A DNA stretch of 64,000 nucleotides from Megascapheus bottae (taxonomy: Eukaryota; Chordata; Mammalia; Rodentia; Geomyidae), in the NCBI GenBank assembly GCA_024803745.1, contig JANJXV010000159.1, positions 494,498-558,497 of the forward strand, written 5' to 3'. How positions within the stretch are numbered: the stretch's first letter is position 1; each line of letters starts with the position of its first letter. Below, piece by piece: positions 45,145 through 59,750 of this stretch. The position numbers were made by a program, and so were the translations under genes. Below the pieces are notes generated by a model. The model saw only the letters and a list, made by a program, of their open reading frames with translations. It was not told the origin of the DNA and did not search any database.

Positions 45145-48100
45145 ATTCTGACATCACCCACTTACATTCTATGACTTCACACACTTCCATTCTATGACTT
45201 CACACACCTCCATTCTGTGACTTCACTCACCTCCGTTGTGAGTTCACACACCTCCATTCTGCGACTTCACACACCTCCATTCTGTGACTTCACACACCTT
45301 GATTCTCTGACTTCACACACATCCATTGTACGATTTCACACACCTCCATTCTGTGACTTCACACATCTCCATTCTATGATTTCACACATCTCCATTCTGT
45401 GACTTCACACACCTCCATTCGGAGTTCACACACCTCCATTCTGTGACTTCACACACCTCCATGATATGACTTCACACACCTCCATTTTATGACTTCACAC
45501 ACCTCCATTCTATGACTTCACATACCTCATTTCTGAGTTGACACACCTCCATTCTGTGAATTCACATACCTCCAATCTAACTTCACACACCTCCATTCTA
45601 TGACTTCACACACCTCCATTCTGTGACTTCAAAAACCACCCTTCTATGACTTCACACACCTCCATTGTGACTTCACACACCTCCATTCTATGAGTTCACA
45701 CAGCTCCATTCTGAATTCACACACCTCCAATCTATGACTTCGCACACCTCCATTCTGACTTCACACCCCTCCATTCTGTGACTTCACACACCTCCACTCT
45801 GTGACTTTACAAGCCTCCATTCTGTGACTTCACACACCTCCCTTCTGTGACTTCACACACCTCCATTCTATGACTTCACACACCTCCATTCTGTGACTTC
45901 AAAAACCACCATTCTTTGACTTCACACATCTCCCTTGTGACTTCACACACATCCATTCTACGTTTCACACAGCTCCATTCTGACTTCACACACCTCCATT
46001 CTATGACTTCACACACCTCTATTCTGACTTCACACCCCTCCATTCTGTGACTTCACACACCTCCACTCTGTGACTTTACACACCTCCATTCTTTGACTTC
46101 ACACCCCTCCATTCAGTGTCTTCACACACCTCCACTCTGTAACTTTACACACCTCCATTCTGTGACTTCACACACCTCCCTTCTGTGACTTCACACACCT
46201 CCATTCTATGACTTCACACACTTCCATTCTATGACTTCACACACTTCCATTGTTTGACATCATACACATCCATTCTTTGACTTCACACACCTCCGTTCCA
46301 TGAATTCACACACCTCCATTCTATGAGTTCACACACCTCCATTCTTACTTCAGCAACATCCATTCTATCACTTCACAGACCTCCATTCTATGACTTCACG
46401 AACCTCAATTCTGTGACTTCACACACCTCCATTCTGTGTTCACACACCTCCATTCTGTAACTTCACACACCTCGATTCTGACTTCACACACCTCCATTCT
46501 ATGACTTCACACTCTTCCATTCTATGACTTCACACACCTCCATTCAGTGTCTTCACACACCTCCCTTCTGTGAGTTCACACACCTCCTTCTATGACTTCA
46601 CACACCTCCATTCTCTGACTTCACACACCTCAAATCTGAGTTCACACAGCTCCATACTGTGACTTCACACACCTCCATTCTGTGACTTCACACACCTCCA
46701 TTATATGACTTCACACACCTAGATTCTATGCCTTCACACATCCATTCTGTGAGGTCACACACCTCCATTCTATGACATCACACACTTCCATTCTGTGACT
46801 TCACACACCTCCATTCTATGACTTCACACACCTCCATTCTATGACTTCAGAAAACTACATTTTTACTTCACACACCTCCATTCTATGAGTTCACACACCT
46901 GCATTGTGACTTCACACACCTCCATTCTATGACTTCACACACCTCCTTTCTGACTTCACACACCGCCATTGTGACTTCACACACCTCAATTCCGTGATTT
47001 CACACACCTCCATTCTATGATTTCACACACCTCCATTCTATGACTTCACAGAACTCCATTCTATGACTTCACACACCTCCTTTCTGAGTTCACACACATC
47101 CATTCTGTGACTTCACACACCTCCATTGTGACTTCATACACCTCCATTCTATGAGTTCACACACCTCCATTCTGACTTCACACACTTCCATTCTATGACT
47201 TCACACAGCTCCATTCTGACTTCACACACGTCCATTCTATGACTTCACAAACCTCCATTCTTTGACTTCACACACCTCCATTCTATAATTCACACACATC
47301 CATTGTGACTTCACACAACTCTATTCTGTGACTTCACACACCTGCCTTCTGTGACTTCACACACCTCCATTCTATGACTTCACACCTCCATTCTATGACT
47401 TCACACCTCCATTCTATGACTTCACACACCAACATTTATGACGTCACACAGCTCCATTCTGTGACTTCACACACCTCAATTCTGACATCACACACTTACA
47501 TTCTATGACTTCACACACTTCCATTCTATGACTTCACACACCTCCATTCTGTGACTTCACTCACCTCCATTGTGAGTTCACACACCTCCATTCTCTGACT
47601 TCACTCACCTCCACTCTATGACTTCACACTTCTCCATTCTATGACTTCCCACACCTAAGTTCTATGACTTCACCCACCTACATTCTATGACTTCACACCT
47701 CCATTCTGACTTCACACACCTCCATTCTATGACTTCACACACCTCCATTCTGAATTCACCCACCTCCATTCTGTGACTTCACACACCTCCATTCTATGAT
47801 TTCACACACCTCCATTCTGTGACTTCACACACCTCCATTCTTTGACTTCACACACCTCCATTCTGTGACTTCACACACCTCCATTCTGACATCACCCACT
47901 TACATTCTATGACTTCACACACTTCCATTCTATGACTTCACACACCTCCATTCTGTGACTTCACTCACCTCCATTGTGAGTTCACACACCTCCATTCTGT
48001 GACTTCACACACCTTGATTCTCTGACTTCACACACCTCCATTGTACGATTTCACACACCTCCATTCTGTGACTTCACACATCTCCATTCTATGACTTCAC

Positions 48101-49571
48101 ACATCTCCATTCTGTGACTTCACACACCTCCATTCGGAGTTCACACACCTCCATTCTGTGACTTCACATACCTCCAATCTGACTTCACACACCTCCATTC
48201 TATGACTTCACACACCTCCATTCTGTGACTTCAAAAACCACCCTTCTATGACTTCACACACCTCCATTGTTACTTCACACACCTCCATTCTATGAGTTCA
48301 CACAGCTCCATTCTGACTTCACACACCTCCAATCTATGACTTCGCACACCTCCATTCTTACTTCACACCCCTCCATTCTGTGACTTCACACACCTCCACT
48401 TTGTGACTTTACACGCCTCCATTCTGTGACTTCACACACCTCCCTTCTGTGACTTCACACACCTCCATTCTATGACTTCACACACCTCCATTCTGTGACT
48501 TCAAAAACCACCATTCTTTGACTTCACACATCTCCATTGTGACTTCACACACATCCATTCTACGTTTCACACAGCTCCATTCTGACTTCACACACCTCCA
48601 TTCTATGACTTCGCACACCTCTATTCTGACTTCACACCCCTCCATTCTGTGACTTCACACACCTCCACTCTGTGACTTTACACACCTCCATTCTTTGACT
48701 TCACACCCCTCCATTCTGTGTCTTCACACACCTCCACTCTGTAACTTTACACACCTCCATTCTGTGACTTCACACACCTCCCTTCTGTGACTTCACACAC
48801 CTCCATTCTATGACTTCACACACTTCCATTCTATGACTTCACACACTTCCATTGTTTGACATCATACACATCCATTCTTTGACTTCACACACCTCCGTTC
48901 CATGAATTCACACACCGCCATTCTATGAGTTCACACACCTCCATTCTTACTTCAGCAACATCCATTCTATCACTTCACAGACCTCCATTCTATGACTTCA
49001 CGAACCTCAATTCTGTGACTTCACACACCTCCATTCTGGGTTCACACACCTCCATTCTGTAACTTCACACACCTCGATTCTGACTTCACACACCTCCATT
49101 CTATGACTTCACACTCTTCCATTCTATGACTTCACACACCTCCATTCTTTGACTTCACAAATCTCCACTCTGGGTTCACACACCTCCATTCAGTGTCTTC
49201 ACACACCTCCCTTCTGTGACTGCACACACCTCCATTCTATGACTTCACACACTTCTATTCTAAGACTTCACACACCTCCATTCTCTGACTTCACACACCT
49301 CCATTCAATATTCACACACCTCCATTCTGACTTCACACACCTCAGTTTTGTGACTTCACACACCTCCATTCTATGACTTCACATACCTCATTTCTGAGTT
49401 GACACACCTCCATTCTGTGACTTCACATACCTCCAATCTGACTTCACACACCTCCATTCTATGACTTCACACACCTCTATTCTGTGACTTCAAAAACCAC
49501 CATTCTATGACTTCACACATCTCCATTGTTACTTCACACTCCTCCATTCTATGAGTTCACACAGCTCCATT
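44832..49571 (+). repeat. 4,740 bp tandem duplication, copy 1
   Basis: Sequence from about 44832 is repeated from 49572 with an offset of exactly 4,740 bp at every marker checked, including AAATCTGAGTTC near 44873, CTCCGTTGTGAG near 45230 and CTGGGTTCAC near 49169. The unit is internally repetitive: its first half (about 44.9-46.9 kb) and second half (about 47.6-49.2 kb) share markers with offsets of 2,696 and then 2,602 bp, so it was built from an older duplication with a loss of about 94 bp. It carries the right-type markers TCAAAAACCACC, GTACGATTTC and TTCAGCAACATCC. No gene. Confidence 0.92.
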
Positions 49572-52500
49572 CTGACTTCACACACCTCCATTCTGTGACT
49601 TCACACACCTCAAATCTGAGTTCACACACCTCCATACTGTGACTTGACTCACCTCCACTCTATGACTTCACACTTCTCCATTCTATGACTTCCCACACCT
49701 AAGTTCTATGACTTCACCCACCTACATTCTATGACTTCACACACCTCCATTCTGAATTCACCCAGCTTCATTCTGTGACTTCACACACCTCCATTCTATG
49801 ATTTCACACACCTCCATTCTGTGACTTCACACACCTCCATTCTTTGACTTCACACACCTCCATTCTGTGACTTCACACACCTCCATTCTGACATCACCCA
49901 CTTACATTCTATGACTTCACACACTTCCATTCTATGACTTCACACACCTCCATTCTGTGACTTCACTCACCTCCGTTGTGAGTTCACACACCTCCATTCT
50001 GCGACTTCACACACCTCCATTCTGTGACTTCACACACCTTGATTCTCTGACTTCACACACATCCATTGTACGATTTCACACACCTCCATTCTGTGACTTC
50101 ACACATCTCCATTCTATGATTTCACACATCTCCATTCTGTGACTTCACACACCTCCATTCGGAGTTCACACACCTCCATTCTGTGACTTCACACACCTCC
50201 ATGATATGACTTCACACACCTCCATTTTATGACTTCACACACCTCCATTCTATGACTTCACATACCTCATTTCTGAGTTGACACACCTCCATTCTGTGAA
50301 TTCACATACCTCCAATCTAACTTCACACACCTCCATTCTATGACTTCACACACCTCCATTCTGTGACTTCAAAAACCACCCTTCTATGACTTCACACACC
50401 TCCATTGTGACTTCACACACCTCCATTCTATGAGTTCACACAGCTCCATTCTGAATTCACACACCTCCAATCTATGACTTCGCACACCTCCATTCTGACT
50501 TCACACCCCTCCATTCTGTGACTTCACACACCTCCACTCTGTGACTTTACAAGCCTCCATTCTGTGACTTCACACACCTCCCTTCTGTGACTTCACACAC
50601 CTCCATTCTATGACTTCACACACCTCCATTCTGTGACTTCAAAAACCACCATTCTTTGACTTCACACATCTCCCTTGTGACTTCACACACATCCATTCTA
50701 CGTTTCACACAGCTCCATTCTGACTTCACACACCTCCATTCTATGACTTCACACACCTCTATTCTGACTTCACACCCCTCCATTCTGTGACTTCACACAC
50801 CTCCACTCTGTGACTTTACACACCTCCATTCTTTGACTTCACACCCCTCCATTCAGTGTCTTCACACACCTCCACTCTGTAACTTTACACACCTCCATTC
50901 TGTGACTTCACACACCTCCCTTCTGTGACTTCACACACCTCCATTCTATGACTTCACACACTTCCATTCTATGACTTCACACACTTCCATTGTTTGACAT
51001 CATACACATCCATTCTTTGACTTCACACACCTCCGTTCCATGAATTCACACACCTCCATTCTATGAGTTCACACACCTCCATTCTTACTTCAGCAACATC
51101 CATTCTATCACTTCACAGACCTCCATTCTATGACTTCACGAACCTCAATTCTGTGACTTCACACACCTCCATTCTGTGTTCACACACCTCCATTCTGTAA
51201 CTTCACACACCTCGATTCTGACTTCACACACCTCCATTCTATGACTTCACACTCTTCCATTCTATGACTTCACACACCTGCATTCAGTGTCTTCACACAC
51301 CTCCCTTCTGTGAGTTCACACACCTCCTTCTATGACTTCACACACCTCCATTCTCTGACTTCACACACCTCAAATCTGAGTTCACACAGCTCCATACTGT
51401 GACTTCACACACCTCCATTCTGTGACTTCACACACCTCCATTATATGACTTCACACACCTAGATTCTATGCCTTCACACATCCATTCTGTGAGGTCACAC
51501 ACCTCCATTCTATGACATCACACACTTCCATTCTGTGACTTCACACACCTCCATTCTATGACTTCACACACCTCCATTCTATGACTTCAGAAAACTACAT
51601 TTTTACTTCACACACCTCCATTCTATGAGTTCACACACCTGCATTGTGACTTCACACACCTCCATTCTATGACTTCACACACCTCCTTTCTGACTTCACA
51701 CACCGCCATTGTGACTTCACACACCTCAATTCCGTGATTTCACACACCTCCATTCTATGATTTCACACACCTCCATTCTATGACTTCACAGAACTCCATT
51801 CTATGACTTCACACACCTCCTTTCTGAGTTCACACACATCCATTCTGTGACTTCACACACCTCCATTGTGACTTCATACACCTCCATTCTATGAGTTCAC
51901 ACACCTCCATTCTGACTTCACACACTTCCATTCTATGACTTCACACAGCTCCATTCTGACTTCACACACGTCCATTCTATGACTTCACAAACCTCCATTC
52001 TTTGACTTCACACACCTCCATTCTATAATTCACACACATCCATTGTGACTTCACACAACTCTATTCTGTGACTTCACACACCTGCCTTCTGTGACTTCAC
52101 ACACCTCCATTCTATGACTTCACACCTCCATTCTATGACTTCACACCTCCATTCTATGACTTCACACACCAACATTTATGACGTCACACAGCTCCATTCT
52201 GTGACTTCACACACCTCAATTCTGACATCACACACTTACATTCTATGACTTCACACACTTCCATTCTATGACTTCACACACCTCCATTCTGTGACTTCAC
52301 TCACCTCCATTGTGAGTTCACACACCTCCATTCTCTGACTTCACTCACCTCCACTCTATGACTTCACACTTCTCCATTCTATGACTTCCCACACCTAAGT
52401 TCTATGACTTCACCCACCTACATTCTATGACTTCACACCTCCATTCTGACTTCACACACCTCCATTCTATGACTTCACACACCTCCATTCTGAATTCACC

Positions 52501-54311
52501 CACCTCCATTCTGTGACTTCACACACCTCCATTCTATGATTTCACACACCTCCATTCTGTGACTTCACACACCTCCATTCTTTGACTTCACACACCTCCA
52601 TTCTGTGACTTCACACACCTCCATTCTGACATCACCCACTTACATTCTATGACTTCACACACTTCCATTCTATGACTTCACACACCTCCATTCTGTGACT
52701 TCACTCACCTCCATTGTGAGTTCACACACCTCCATTCTGTGACTTCACACACCTTGATTCTCTGACTTCACACACCTCCATTGTACGATTTCACACACCT
52801 CCATTCTGTGACTTCACACATCTCCATTCTATGACTTCACACATCTCCATTCTGTGACTTCACACACCTCCATTCGGAGTTCACACACCTCCATTCTGTG
52901 ACTTCACATACCTCCAATCTGACTTCACACACCTCCATTCTATGACTTCACACACCTCCATTCTGTGACTTCAAAAACCACCCTTCTATGACTTCACACA
53001 CCTCCATTGTTACTTCACACACCTCCATTCTATGAGTTCACACAGCTCCATTCTGACTTCACACACCTCCAATCTATGACTTCGCACACCTCCATTCTTA
53101 CTTCACACCCCTCCATTCTGTGACTTCACACACCTCCACTTTGTGACTTTACACGCCTCCATTCTGTGACTTCACACACCTCCCTTCTGTGACTTCACAC
53201 ACCTCCATTCTATGACTTCACACACCTCCATTCTGTGACTTCAAAAACCACCATTCTTTGACTTCACACATCTCCATTGTGACTTCACACACATCCATTC
53301 TACGTTTCACACAGCTCCATTCTGACTTCACACACCTCCATTCTATGACTTCGCACACCTCTATTCTGACTTCACACCCCTCCATTCTGTGACTTCACAC
53401 ACCTCCACTCTGTGACTTTACACACCTCCATTCTTTGACTTCACACCCCTCCATTCTGTGTCTTCACACACCTCCACTCTGTAACTTTACACACCTCCAT
53501 TCTGTGACTTCACACACCTCCCTTCTGTGACTTCACACACCTCCATTCTATGACTTCACACACTTCCATTCTATGACTTCACACACTTCCATTGTTTGAC
53601 ATCATACACATCCATTCTTTGACTTCACACACCTCCGTTCCATGAATTCACACACCGCCATTCTATGAGTTCACACACCTCCATTCTTACTTCAGCAACA
53701 TCCATTCTATCACTTCACAGACCTCCATTCTATGACTTCACGAACCTCAATTCTGTGACTTCACACACCTCCATTCTGGGTTCACACACCTCCATTCTGT
53801 AACTTCACACACCTCGATTCTGACTTCACACACCTCCATTCTATGACTTCACACTCTTCCATTCTATGACTTCACACACCTCCATTCTTTGACTTCACAA
53901 ATCTCCACTCTGGGTTCACACACCTCCATTCAGTGTCTTCACACACCTCCCTTCTGTGACTGCACACACCTCCATTCTATGACTTCACACACTTCTATTC
54001 TAAGACTTCACACACCTCCATTCTCTGACTTCACACACCTCCATTCAATATTCACACACCTCCATTCTGACTTCACACACCTCAGTTTTGTGACTTCACA
54101 CACCTCCATTCTATGACTTCACATACCTCATTTCTGAGTTGACACACCTCCATTCTGTGACTTCACATACCTCCAATCTGACTTCACACACCTCCATTCT
54201 ATGACTTCACACACCTCTATTCTGTGACTTCAAAAACCACCATTCTATGACTTCACACATCTCCATTGTTACTTCACACTCCTCCATTCTATGAGTTCAC
54301 ACAGCTCCATT
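49572..54311 (+). repeat. 4,740 bp tandem duplication, copy 2
   Basis: Head-to-tail second copy of 44832-49571; matching continues to about 54334. In line-by-line reading I noticed only a few substitutions: CCCAGCTTCATT near 49762 against CCCACCTCCATT near 45022, and CACCTGCATTCAG near 51277 against CACCTCCATTCAG near 46537. No indel was noticed and the offset never changes. Such near-identity over 4.7 kb in a quickly changing repeat suggests a very recent duplication or an assembly duplication. Confidence 0.92.
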
Positions 54312-54633
54312 CTGACTTCACACACCTCCATTCTATGACTTCACACACCTCTATTCTGTGACTTCAAAAACCACCATTCTATGACTTCACACAGCTCCAT
54401 TCTGACTTCACACACCTCCATTCTATGACTTCTCACACCTCTATTCTGACTTCACACCCCTCCATTCTGTGACTTCACACACCTCCACTCTGTGACTTTA
54501 CACGCCTCCATTCTGTGACTTCACACACTTCCCTTCTGTGACTTCACACACCTCCATTCTATGACTTCACACACCTCCATTCTGTGACTTCAAAAACCAC
54601 CATTCTATGACTTCACACAGCTCCATTCTGACT
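54312..54633 (+). repeat. Junction segment between the 4,740 and 5,117 bp repeats
   Basis: This short stretch joins the two largest near-identical tandem pairs. It contains most of the first copy of a 226 bp local duplication. Its monomers (TCAAAAACCACC, CTTCTCACACC, TTTACACGCC) are right-type and close to those of 41370-41740. The bases before the 5,117 bp unit (about 54620-54633) and the bases before its second copy (about 59737-59750) differ at the TGACTTCA/TGACATCA position, which marks the breakpoint. Confidence 0.7.
54391..54616 (+). repeat. 226 bp local tandem duplication, copy 1
   Basis: The ACAGCTCCATTC monomer at 54391 and the ACTTCTCACACC monomer at 54428 return at 54617 and 54654, an offset of 226 bp, about ten monomers. 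The whole run, including CCTCCACTCTG, TTTACACGCC, CACACTTCCCTTC and TCAAAAACCACC, is repeated in the same order. Confidence 0.85.
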
Positions 54634-54842
54634 TCACACACCTCCATTCTATGACTTCTCACACCTCTATTCTGACTTCACACCCCTCCATTCTGTGACT
54701 TCACACACCTCCACTCTGTGACTTTACACGCCTCCATTCTGTGACTTCACACACTTCCCTTCTGTGACTTCACACACCTCCATTCTATGACTTCACACAC
54801 CTCCATTCTGTGACTTCAAAAACCACCATTCTATGACTTCAC
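54617..54842 (+). repeat. 226 bp local tandem duplication, copy 2
   Basis: Second copy of 54391-54616. After 54842 the expected third start reads ACATCTCC instead of ACAGCTCC and the following monomers differ, so there are two copies only. Most of this copy lies inside the first 5,117 bp unit; its equivalent at 59751 onward has no 226 bp partner before it, because the DNA left of 59750 is different. Confidence 0.83.
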
Positions 54843-57800
54843 ACATCTCCATTGTGACTTCACACACCTCCATTCTACGTTTCACACAGCTCCATTCTGA
54901 CTTCTCACACCTCCATTCTATGACTTCGCACACCTCTATTCTGACTTCACACCCCTCCATTCTGTGACTTCACACACCTCCACTCTGTGACTTTACACAC
55001 CTCCATTCTTTGACTTCACACCCCTCCATTCTGTGCCTTCACACACCTCCACTGTGTGACTTTACACACCTCCATTCTGTGACTTCACACACCTCCCTTC
55101 TGTGACTTCACACACCTCCATTCTATGACTTCACACACCTCCATTCTATGACTTCGCACACCTCCATTCTATGACTTCACACACCTCCATTCTTTGACTT
55201 CACACACTTCCGTTCCATGAATTCACACAGCTCCGTTCCATGAATTCACACACCTCCATTCTATGAGTTCACACACCTCCATTCTATGAGTTCACACACC
55301 TTCATTCTTACTTCAGCAACATCCATTCTATGACTTCAGACACCTCCATTCTATGACTTCACACACCTCCATTCTTACTTCAGCAACATCCATTCTATGA
55401 CTTCACAAACCTCCCTTGGGTGACTTCACAATACTCCATTGTATGACTTCACACATCTACATTCTATGAGTTCACACACCTCAATTCTGATTCACACATC
55501 TCCATTCTGTGACTTCACACACTTCCATTCTGTGACTTCACACACCTCCATTCTGTGACTTCAATAACCACCATTCTATGACTTCACACATCTCCATTGT
55601 GACTTCACACACCTCCATTCTATGAGTTCACACAGCTCCATTCTGACTTCACACACCTCCATTTTATGACTTCGCACACCTCTATTCTGACTTCACACCC
55701 CTCCATTCTGTGACTTCACACGCCTCCATTCTGTGACTTCACACACCTCCCTTCTGTAACTTCACACACCTCCATTCTATGACTTCACACACCTCCATTC
55801 TGTGACTTCAAAAACCACCATTCTATGACTTCACACATCTCCATTGTGACTTCACACACCTCCATTCTACGTTTCACACAGCTCCATTCTGACTTCACAC
55901 ACCTCCATTCTATGACTTCGCACACCTCTATTCTGACTTCACACCCCTCCATTCTGTGACTTCACACACCTCCACTCTGTGACTTTACACACCTCCATTC
56001 TTTGACTTCACACCCCTCCATTCTGTGCCTTCACACAGCTCCACTCTGTGACTTTACACACCTCCATTCTGTGACTTCACACACCTCCTTCTGTGACTGC
56101 ACACACCTCCATTCTATGACTTCACACACTTCCATTCTAAGACTTCACACACCTCCATTCTATGACTTCACACACTTCCATTGTTTGACATCATACACCT
56201 CCATTCTTTGACTTCACACACCTCCGTTCCATGATTTCACACACCTCCATTCTATGAGTTCACACACCTCCATTCTAAGAGTTCACACACCTTCATTCTT
56301 ACTTCAGCAACATCCATTCTATGACTTCAGACACCTCCATTCTATGACTTCACACACCTCCATTCTTACTTCAGCAACATCCATTCTATCACTTCACACA
56401 CCTCCATTCTATGACTTCACAAACCTCCATTCTGTGACTTCACACACCTCCATTCTGGGTTCACACACCTCCATTCTGTAACTTCACACACCTCGATTCT
56501 GACCTCACACACCTCCATTCTATGACTTTACACACTTCCATTCTATGACTTCACACACCTCCATTCTGTGACTTCACAAATCTCCACTCTGAGTTCACAC
56601 ACCTCCATTCAGTGTCTTCACACACCTCCATTCTGTGAGTTCACACACCTCCATTCTATGCCTTCACACACCTCCATTCTGTGAGTTCACACACCTCCAT
56701 TCTATGACATCACACACCTCCATTCTGTGACTTCACACACCTCCATTCTATGACTTCACACACCTCCATTCTATGACTTCAGAAAACTACATTGTTACTT
56801 CACAAACCTCCATTCTATGAGTTCACACACCTGCATTGTAACTTCACACACCTCCATTATCTGACTTCACACACCTCCATTCTGACTTCACACACTGCCA
56901 TTCTGACTTCACACACCTCAGTTCCGTGACTTCACACACCTCCATTCTATGATTTCACACACCTCCATTCTATGAATTCACAGACCTCCATTCTATGACT
57001 TCACACACCTCCTTTCTGAGTTCACACACATCCATTCTGTGACTTCACATACCTCCTTTGTGACTTCATACACCTCCATTTTATGAGTTCACACACCACC
57101 ATTCTGACTTCACACACTTCCATTCTATGACTTCACACAGCTCCACTTTGACTTCACACACCTCCATTCTGTGACTTCACACACCTCAAATCTGAGTTCA
57201 CACACCTCCATACTGTGACTTCACACACCTCCATTCTGTGACTTCACACACCTCCATTCTATGACTTCACACACCTCCATTCTATGCCTTCACACACCTC
57301 CATTCTGTGAGTTCACACACCTCCATTCTATGACATCACACACCTCCATTCTGTGACTTCACACACCTCCATTCTATGACTTCACACACCTCCATTCTAT
57401 GACTTCAGAAAACTACATTGTTACTTCACACACCTCCATTCTATGAGTTCACACACCTGCATTGTGACTTCACACACCTCCATTCTATGACTTCACACAC
57501 CTCCATTCTGACTTCACACACCGCCATTCTGACTTCACACACCTTGATTCTTGGACTTCACACACCTCCATTCTACGATTTCACACACCTCCATTCTGTG
57601 ACTTCACACTTCTCCATTCTATGACTTCACACACCTCCATTCTGCGACTTCACACACCTCCATTCTGAGTTCATACACCTCTATTCTGTGACTTCACACA
57701 CCTCCATTATATGACTTCACACACCTTCATTTTGTGACTTCACACACCTCCATTCTATGACTTCACACACCTCCATTCCATGACTTCACACACCTACATT

Positions 57801-59750
57801 GTGACTTCGCACACTTACGTTCTATCAGTTCACACACCTGCATTGTGACTTCACACACCTCCATTCTCTGACTTCACACACCTCCATTCTGAATTCACAC
57901 ACCTCCATTCTGACTTCACACACCTCAATTCTTTGACTTCACACACCTCCATTTTATGACTTCACATACCTCATTTCTGAGTTGACACACCTCCCTTCTG
58001 TGACTTCACAGACCTCCAATCTGACTTCACACACCTCCATTCTATGACTTCACACACCTCCATTCTGTGACTTCAAAAACCACCACCCTATGACTTCACA
58101 CATCTCCATTGTGACTTCACACACCTCCATTCTCTGAGTTCACAAAGCTCCATTCTGACTTTACACACCTCCATTCTTTGACTTCACACCTCTCCATTCT
58201 GTGCCTTCACACACCTCCACTCTGTGACTTTACACACCTCAAATTTGTGACTTCACACACATCCCTTCTGTGACTTCACTCACCTCCATTCTATGACTTC
58301 ACACACCTCCATTCTAAGACTTCACACACCTCCATTCTATGACTTCACACACTTCCATTGTTTGACGTCATACACCTCCATTCTTTTACTTCACACACCT
58401 CCCTTCTGTGACTTCACACACCTCCATTCTATGACTTCACACACCTCCATCTGTGACTTCACACAATTCCATTCTATGACTTCACACTCCTCCATTCTAT
58501 GAGTTCACACACCTCCATTCTGTGACTTCACACACCTTGATTCTCTGACTTCACGCACCTCCATTGTACGATTTCACACACCTCCATTCTGTGACTTCAC
58601 ACATCTCCATTCTATGTCTTCACACATCTCCATTCTGTCAATTCACACACCTCCATTCTGACTTCACACACCTCCATTTTGTGACTTCACACACCTCCAT
58701 TCTATGACTTCACACACGTCCATTCTATGACTTCACACACCTACATTGTGACTTCACGTACGTTCTATCAGTTCACACACCTGCATTGTGACATCACACA
58801 CCTCCATTCTCTGACTTCACACACCTCCATTCAATATTCACACACCTCCATTCTGACTTCGCACACCTCAATTCTGTGACTTCACACACCTCCATTCTAT
58901 GCCTTCACACACCTCCATTCTGTGAGTTCACACACCTCCATTCTATGACATCACACACCTCCATTCTGTGACTTCACACACCTCCATTCTATGACTTCAC
59001 ACACCTCCATTCTATGACTTCAGAAAACTACATTGTTACTTCACACACCTCCATTCTATGAGTTCACACACCTGCATTGTGACTTCACACACTTCCATTC
59101 TATGACTTCACACACCTCCATTCTGACTTCACACACCGCCATTCTGACTTCACACACCTCAATTCCGTGACTTCACACGTCTCCATTCTATGATTTCACA
59201 CACCTCCATTCTATGACTTCACAGACCTCCATTCTATGACTTCACACACATCCTTTCTGAGTTCACACACATCCATTCTGTGACTTCACACACCTCCATT
59301 GTGACTTCATACACCTCCATTCTATGAGTTCACACACCTCCATTCTGACTTCACACACTTCCATTCTATGACTTCACACAGCTCCATTCTGACTTCACAC
59401 ACCTCCATTCTATGACTTCGCACACCTCTATTCTGACTTCACACACCTGCATTCTGTCACTTCACACACCTCCATTCTATGACTTCACAAACCTCCATTC
59501 TTTGACTTCACACACCTCCATTCTTTGACTTCACACACCTCCATTCTATAATTCACACACAACCATTGTGACTTCACACAACTCTATTCTGTGACTTCAC
59601 ACACCTGCCTTCTGTGACTTCACACACCTCCATTCTATGACTTCACACCTCCATTCTATGACTTCACACCTCCATTCTATGACTTCACACACCAACATTT
59701 ATAACGTCACACACCTCCATTCTGTGACTTCACACACCTCCATTCTGACA
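54634..59750 (+). repeat. 5,117 bp tandem duplication, copy 1
   Basis: All markers compared return downstream with an offset of exactly 5,117 bp, for example ACTTCTCACACC at 54654 and 59771, and TTTGACGTCATAC at 58362 and 63479. The left breakpoint is at 54633/59750, where the two copies stop agreeing. Within the unit a shorter repeat stands out: the AGAAAACTACATTG monomer, with about 150 bp of the same preceding monomers, occurs at 56781, 57407 and 59022. The unit also holds the CCTTGGGTGAC and CAATACTCC monomers near 55414, otherwise seen near 36270 and 37595. No gene. Confidence 0.92.
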
